From Paenibacillus sp. FSL H3-0469 (GTDB lineage: Bacteria > Bacillota > Bacilli > Paenibacillales > Paenibacillaceae), in contig NZ_CP150302.1 of assembly GCF_038051945.1 (NCBI RefSeq), positions 1,488,001-1,552,000 on the forward strand: a stretch of DNA of 64,000 bases, in the 5' to 3' direction. Positions 61,380 through 64,000 of this stretch are shown here, in pieces. Both the position numbers and the translations under genes were made by a program. The notes below the pieces were generated by a model, which was given only the letters and a program-made list of their open reading frames with translations, did not search any database and was not told the origin of the DNA. Every line of letters begins with the position of its first letter. The first letter of the stretch is position 1.

Positions 61380-61934
61380 TTATTTAACTTCAGTAGCTCC
61401 GGTTACTTTACCTTCAAGTACAGCCGTTGCCTTCACATCTTCGCTGGAGAAGTACAGGTTGCCGTCGATAGTAGCATCCTTGTACACGTTGAAGCCGTTA
61501 GCTTCTACATATACATCACCCTTGATCGTACCGCCTTGAACGCGGAAGTTCTCGCTCTGTACAGTTACTTTCGGTGCTGTAAGGGTGTAAGTAGCTGTAA
61601 CTTTGTGGTCTGCATCCTGTGCGTACAGGGCCAGCTTACGGTAGATTGGCTTAGCTGTATCGTTCTTGTCGTGGAACTCGCCTGCTACCACTACATCCTT
61701 GTCCACAGTCAGATCATTGAGGATAGCAACGATCCAGGTTCCCTTATCGCTTACTGCACTGATGAAAGCATCTGCCTGGTTCACGATTGAAGCGGTGGTA
61801 ACTGCATCTGTCTGTTCTGTTGCTGGTGCAGCTGTCGCTGCTGTCCCTTTGTCTGCATTGTTTTTATCCGATCCACAACCCGACAACAAAGCTACCGATA
61901 CGCCTGCTACTACTAATACTTTAAATAATTTCAT
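61380..61934 (-). CDS. Lipoprotein with C-terminal beta-repeat segment
   Basis: 184 residues: lipobox LLSGC (Cys 20), an Ala/Thr-rich linker, a mixed domain (DLTVDKDVVVAGEFHDKNDT) and a C-terminal ~65 residues of short beta turns (VQGGTIKGDVYVEANGFNVY, DATIDGNLYFSSEDVKATAV) resembling a beta-helix/bactofilin-like arrangement. No family is recognised. The ATG has a GGGGG-like site just upstream. Surface-anchored, function unknown. Confidence 0.72.
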   Translation of the reverse strand: MKLFKVLVVAGVSVALLSGCGSDKNNADKGTAATAAPATEQTDAVTTASIVNQADAFISAVSDKGTWIVAILNDLTVDKDVVVAGEFHDKNDTAKPIYRKLALYAQDADHKVTATYTLTAPKVTVQSENFRVQGGTIKGDVYVEANGFNVYKDATIDGNLYFSSEDVKATAVLEGKVTGATEVK

Positions 61935-62041
61935 TTTAATTCCCCCTGTTTCTTTAAGTTAACTTTATTATATATTAAAATTTTATGAATACAACGTGAT
62001 AATTTTCACGAATTTGTGTCTTTTTTCACAAACATTCATAT

Positions 62042-62584
62042 TTACTCTTTCAAAGTATCCTCCCACTCCTCTCTAAGCAGCCCCATCCGGATAGAATCAT
62101 AGAATATTCCGTTATAATATCGGCATTTTCTCAGCCTGCCCTCCATGGTCATGCCCAGCTTCATTCCTGCCTTCATCATGCGCTCATTCCCGGACCAGGT
62201 GGTGTAGCCGACACGGACTAGCGGAAGGGCAGTGAATAAATGACCGATCCACAGCTTCAGAGCTCTAGTCCCGTAACCGCTGCCCCAAAAGGCAGGATCA
62301 TAGATGACAATCCCCATTTCCAGCCAGTATGACGGCTTATGCTCCCAATAGTAGCTGACATCACCTATAATAGCGCCCTCTACTTCTATTACCCAATTGT
62401 TCCCACATCCAATAATTTCGGCTCGCTTCTCGTAATACGTCTCCCATGTAATGCGTTTGTGTTCATAATAAGGCGCATCCCATTTCTTCCATTCCGGGGT
62501 CTCCTCTTTATAAGCGAGCTCCCATAGCCTGGGCAAATCCCCTTCAGCTATTGGACGTATCCGTAATTGGTGATCCTGAACCAT
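62042..62584 (-). CDS. GNAT N-acetyltransferase (YoaA-like)
   Basis: 180 residues of the RimJ/RimL-type GNAT family: LRIRPIAEGDLPRLWELAYK start, EMGIVIYDPAFWGSGYGTRA acetyl-CoA loop, GYTTWSGNERMMKAGMKLGM and RKCRYYNGIFYDSIRMGLLR end. GGAGGAGA is 6 nt before the ATG. The fourth GNAT in this window; substrate unknown. Confidence 0.86.
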   Translation of the reverse strand: MVQDHQLRIRPIAEGDLPRLWELAYKEETPEWKKWDAPYYEHKRITWETYYEKRAEIIGCGNNWVIEVEGAIIGDVSYYWEHKPSYWLEMGIVIYDPAFWGSGYGTRALKLWIGHLFTALPLVRVGYTTWSGNERMMKAGMKLGMTMEGRLRKCRYYNGIFYDSIRMGLLREEWEDTLKE

Positions 62585-62760
62585 AAATCTCCTCCGCTCC
62601 TGTAGGCCTGTCGTTAACTTCTTGGCGCTTATTATATATTCTTATAATAACTGATTATGGCAAGCCGTGACTGGTAATAAATGTGTATAAACAAATTGGA
62701 CTTCCCGGTGTCAGATTGAGATAATACAGTACAACTAAATCTTCCCTAAATGGGTTCGAA

Positions 62761-63030
62761 CTAGTAGCTCATCAGATTAAAAAGGATGGATAAGCTTGTT
62801 AATCCCTATCCACCCTAAATCTAACGGACCGAAGAGACCTTATCCCCGCGAAAACGCCACTTTTTGCAGCGTAACGGACTCAGGCGACCTTATAGTCTCT
62901 CTATGAGACGTTTCGGAGCTGCCGTGCAAAGGATAAGGCCTGTGGAGTCCGTTACTCGCCCCATTGGCGGCTTTCTTCCCGGATAAGAGCACCTCAGTCC
63001 GTTAAGCTAAGCCAAACGCCCCTGAAGAAC
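62761..63030 (-). repeat. 270-bp mirror-symmetric array, copy B (inverted)
   Basis: Inverted near-copy of 6067-6336, same length, about 90% identity by eye. Its four octamers start at 62822, 62872, 62947 and 62997 (50-75-50), each with the N9-CTTA partner. Copies A and B are separated by about 56 kb. Nothing else is recognised between the GNAT start and 63086. Confidence 0.9.
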
Positions 63031-63086
63031 TACGCCAGTTTGGTAAAAACGTACCAACATATGTATATATAGAAAGGATAATCCCA

Positions 63087-64000
63087 ATGAACCTGTCCAC
63101 CCTATCAGCCTCGCTTGCGCCGCTGAATCTGCGGAGCTGTCTGATTCAGCAGCAAGGCAAGCTGATCTTCGAACATTATAGAGATCAGCGCACGGCCTCC
63201 GAGCTGGCGAAGATCAACTCCTGCACCAAGAGTATCCTCTCCGCGCTGATCTGCATCGCCATGGACCAGGGGCTGCTGCCCGGCCCTTCAGCACCGCTGA
63301 GCGGCTTTTTCCCGCAGGTCCTACGCGATAAGGACGCACGGAAGCCAAACATTACGCTTGAGCAGCTGCTGACCATGTCTGCAGGCTTTCGCTGGACGGA
63401 GTTCGGCGGGGCTAACTCCTTCCCGAAGATGACCCGCACCCCGCACTGGGTGAATTATGTGCTGGAGCAGCCGCTCGCGGATGAGCCGGGTACCCGGATG
63501 GAATATAATTCAGGAATCTCGCAATTGCTGTCTTCGATTCTGGTACAAGCCACAGGACAGAGCACAGCCAGCTATGCCGAACAAGTTCTCTTCGGGCCGC
63601 TCGGCATCAGGGACTATGACTGGGAATCCGACCCCCAGGGCATCCATACCGGCGGCTTCGGGCTGAAGCTGCGGCCGGCAGACCTGCTGAATTTCGGACA
63701 GCTCTATTTGCAGCAGGGGGTATGGAAGGATTCGCAGATCATCTCCGGCAGTTGGGCTGTACGTTCGGTTCAGCCAGTCATGCACACGGAGCCCCCCCGC
63801 CATGGAGGGTATGGCTGGCACTGGTGGACAGATGCCCTGTCCCGCAGCACAGCAAGCGGAGAATTCAGTCTGGTAGACTACTATTACGCCCGCGGATACG
63901 CCGGACAATTCGTGTATGTAGTGCCGGAGCTTCAGCTCGTCGCTGTGCTGACCCAGGATAACAAGCGCGGGAAGAATAATCCTCCGCCGGATGTGTTCCG
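63087..64000 (+). CDS. Serine beta-lactamase-fold hydrolase, 5' part (3' end outside window)
   Basis: 304 codons open to the edge. Penicillin-binding/beta-lactamase fold: SCTK (S45-K48, the SxxK nucleophile motif), the YNS motif at Y140-N141, and an RGYAGQ strand near residue 270 where the third motif is expected. It is the serine hydrolase (AmpC-like/EstB) family, usually esterases or peptidases rather than true beta-lactamases. AAAGGA is 8 nt before the ATG. No signal peptide is visible. Confidence 0.87.
   Translation, partial: MNLSTLSASLAPLNLRSCLIQQQGKLIFEHYRDQRTASELAKINSCTKSILSALICIAMDQGLLPGPSAPLSGFFPQVLRDKDARKPNITLEQLLTMSAGFRWTEFGGANSFPKMTRTPHWVNYVLEQPLADEPGTRMEYNSGISQLLSSILVQATGQSTASYAEQVLFGPLGIRDYDWESDPQGIHTGGFGLKLRPADLLNFGQLYLQQGVWKDSQIISGSWAVRSVQPVMHTEPPRHGGYGWHWWTDALSRSTASGEFSLVDYYYARGYAGQFVYVVPELQLVAVLTQDNKRGKNNPPPDVF

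Noticed and set aside
61267-61539. Plus-strand small protein after hairpin copy 3
   Set aside because: It lies antisense to the terminator and coding end of the lipoprotein gene and has no family-like features.
1-64000. tRNA, rRNA and complete insertion sequences
   Set aside because: No cloverleaf, rRNA-like stretch, or transposase with terminal repeats was recognised on either strand by eye.

Overview
The window looks like the chromosome of a Paenibacillus-type Firmicute. Evidence: strong AGGAGG-type ribosome sites with frequent TTG/GTG starts, a BceRS-BceAB-type peptide-antibiotic module, an LtaS-type lipoteichoic acid synthase, a YesM/YesN-type two-component pair attached to a sugar ABC transporter, GH2 and beta-propeller glycan enzymes, PucR/AraC/MerR/ArsR regulators and many GNAT acetyltransferases. 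No rRNA, tRNA, complete insertion sequence, prophage or CRISPR array was seen. The genus is my inference, not a computed assignment.

Layout. 1-5.9 kb: 3' part of cysC, two unknown envelope genes, a GNAT, and a PucR regulator divergent from an acetoacetate-decarboxylase/SDR pair. 6-15 kb: small accessory genes (methyltransferase, flavin-type oxidase, FosB-like VOC protein, DUF1801 protein, a lone PTS EIIC with two unknown genes, an ABC-F ATPase) plus decayed Rpn and DUF3888 genes. 15-25 kb: DrrAB-like exporter, APH- and ZmaR-like resistance-type enzymes, a DUF2314/DUF2185 protein, an AraC regulator with an effector domain, an SMR efflux pair, an SGNH hydrolase and truncated gene ends. 25-31 kb: LTA synthase, a MerR-controlled SDR and hydrolase, a class 3 lipase. 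30.5-47.5 kb: nutrient uptake: an orphan sugar-binding protein, a Fur-boxed siderophore receptor with fused permease, a complete sugar ABC/two-component operon, a secreted beta-propeller glycosidase, a GH2 enzyme and an ArsR-like regulator with an unknown sensor domain. 47.7-53.5 kb: MOSC protein, second Rpn remnant, Bce-type operon with a clear operator. 53.5-64 kb: LysE exporter with AraC regulator, an ArsR-controlled heterodimeric ABC exporter, a beta-rich lipoprotein, a GNAT and the start of a beta-lactamase-fold hydrolase.

The most unusual signal is non-coding. Four intergenic stretches hold arrays of family-specific short motifs repeated about every 50-52 bp. In two of them four motifs are arranged + + - - with mirror-symmetric spacing (50-75-50 and 51-62-51). 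One such 270-bp array is present twice, in opposite orientation 56 kb apart, and all eight of its motif copies obey TAACGGAC-N9-CTTA. A separate 45-bp nested hairpin repeat occurs three times, always in the same orientation. These look like dispersed structured elements rather than ordinary terminators, and I cannot assign them to a named family.
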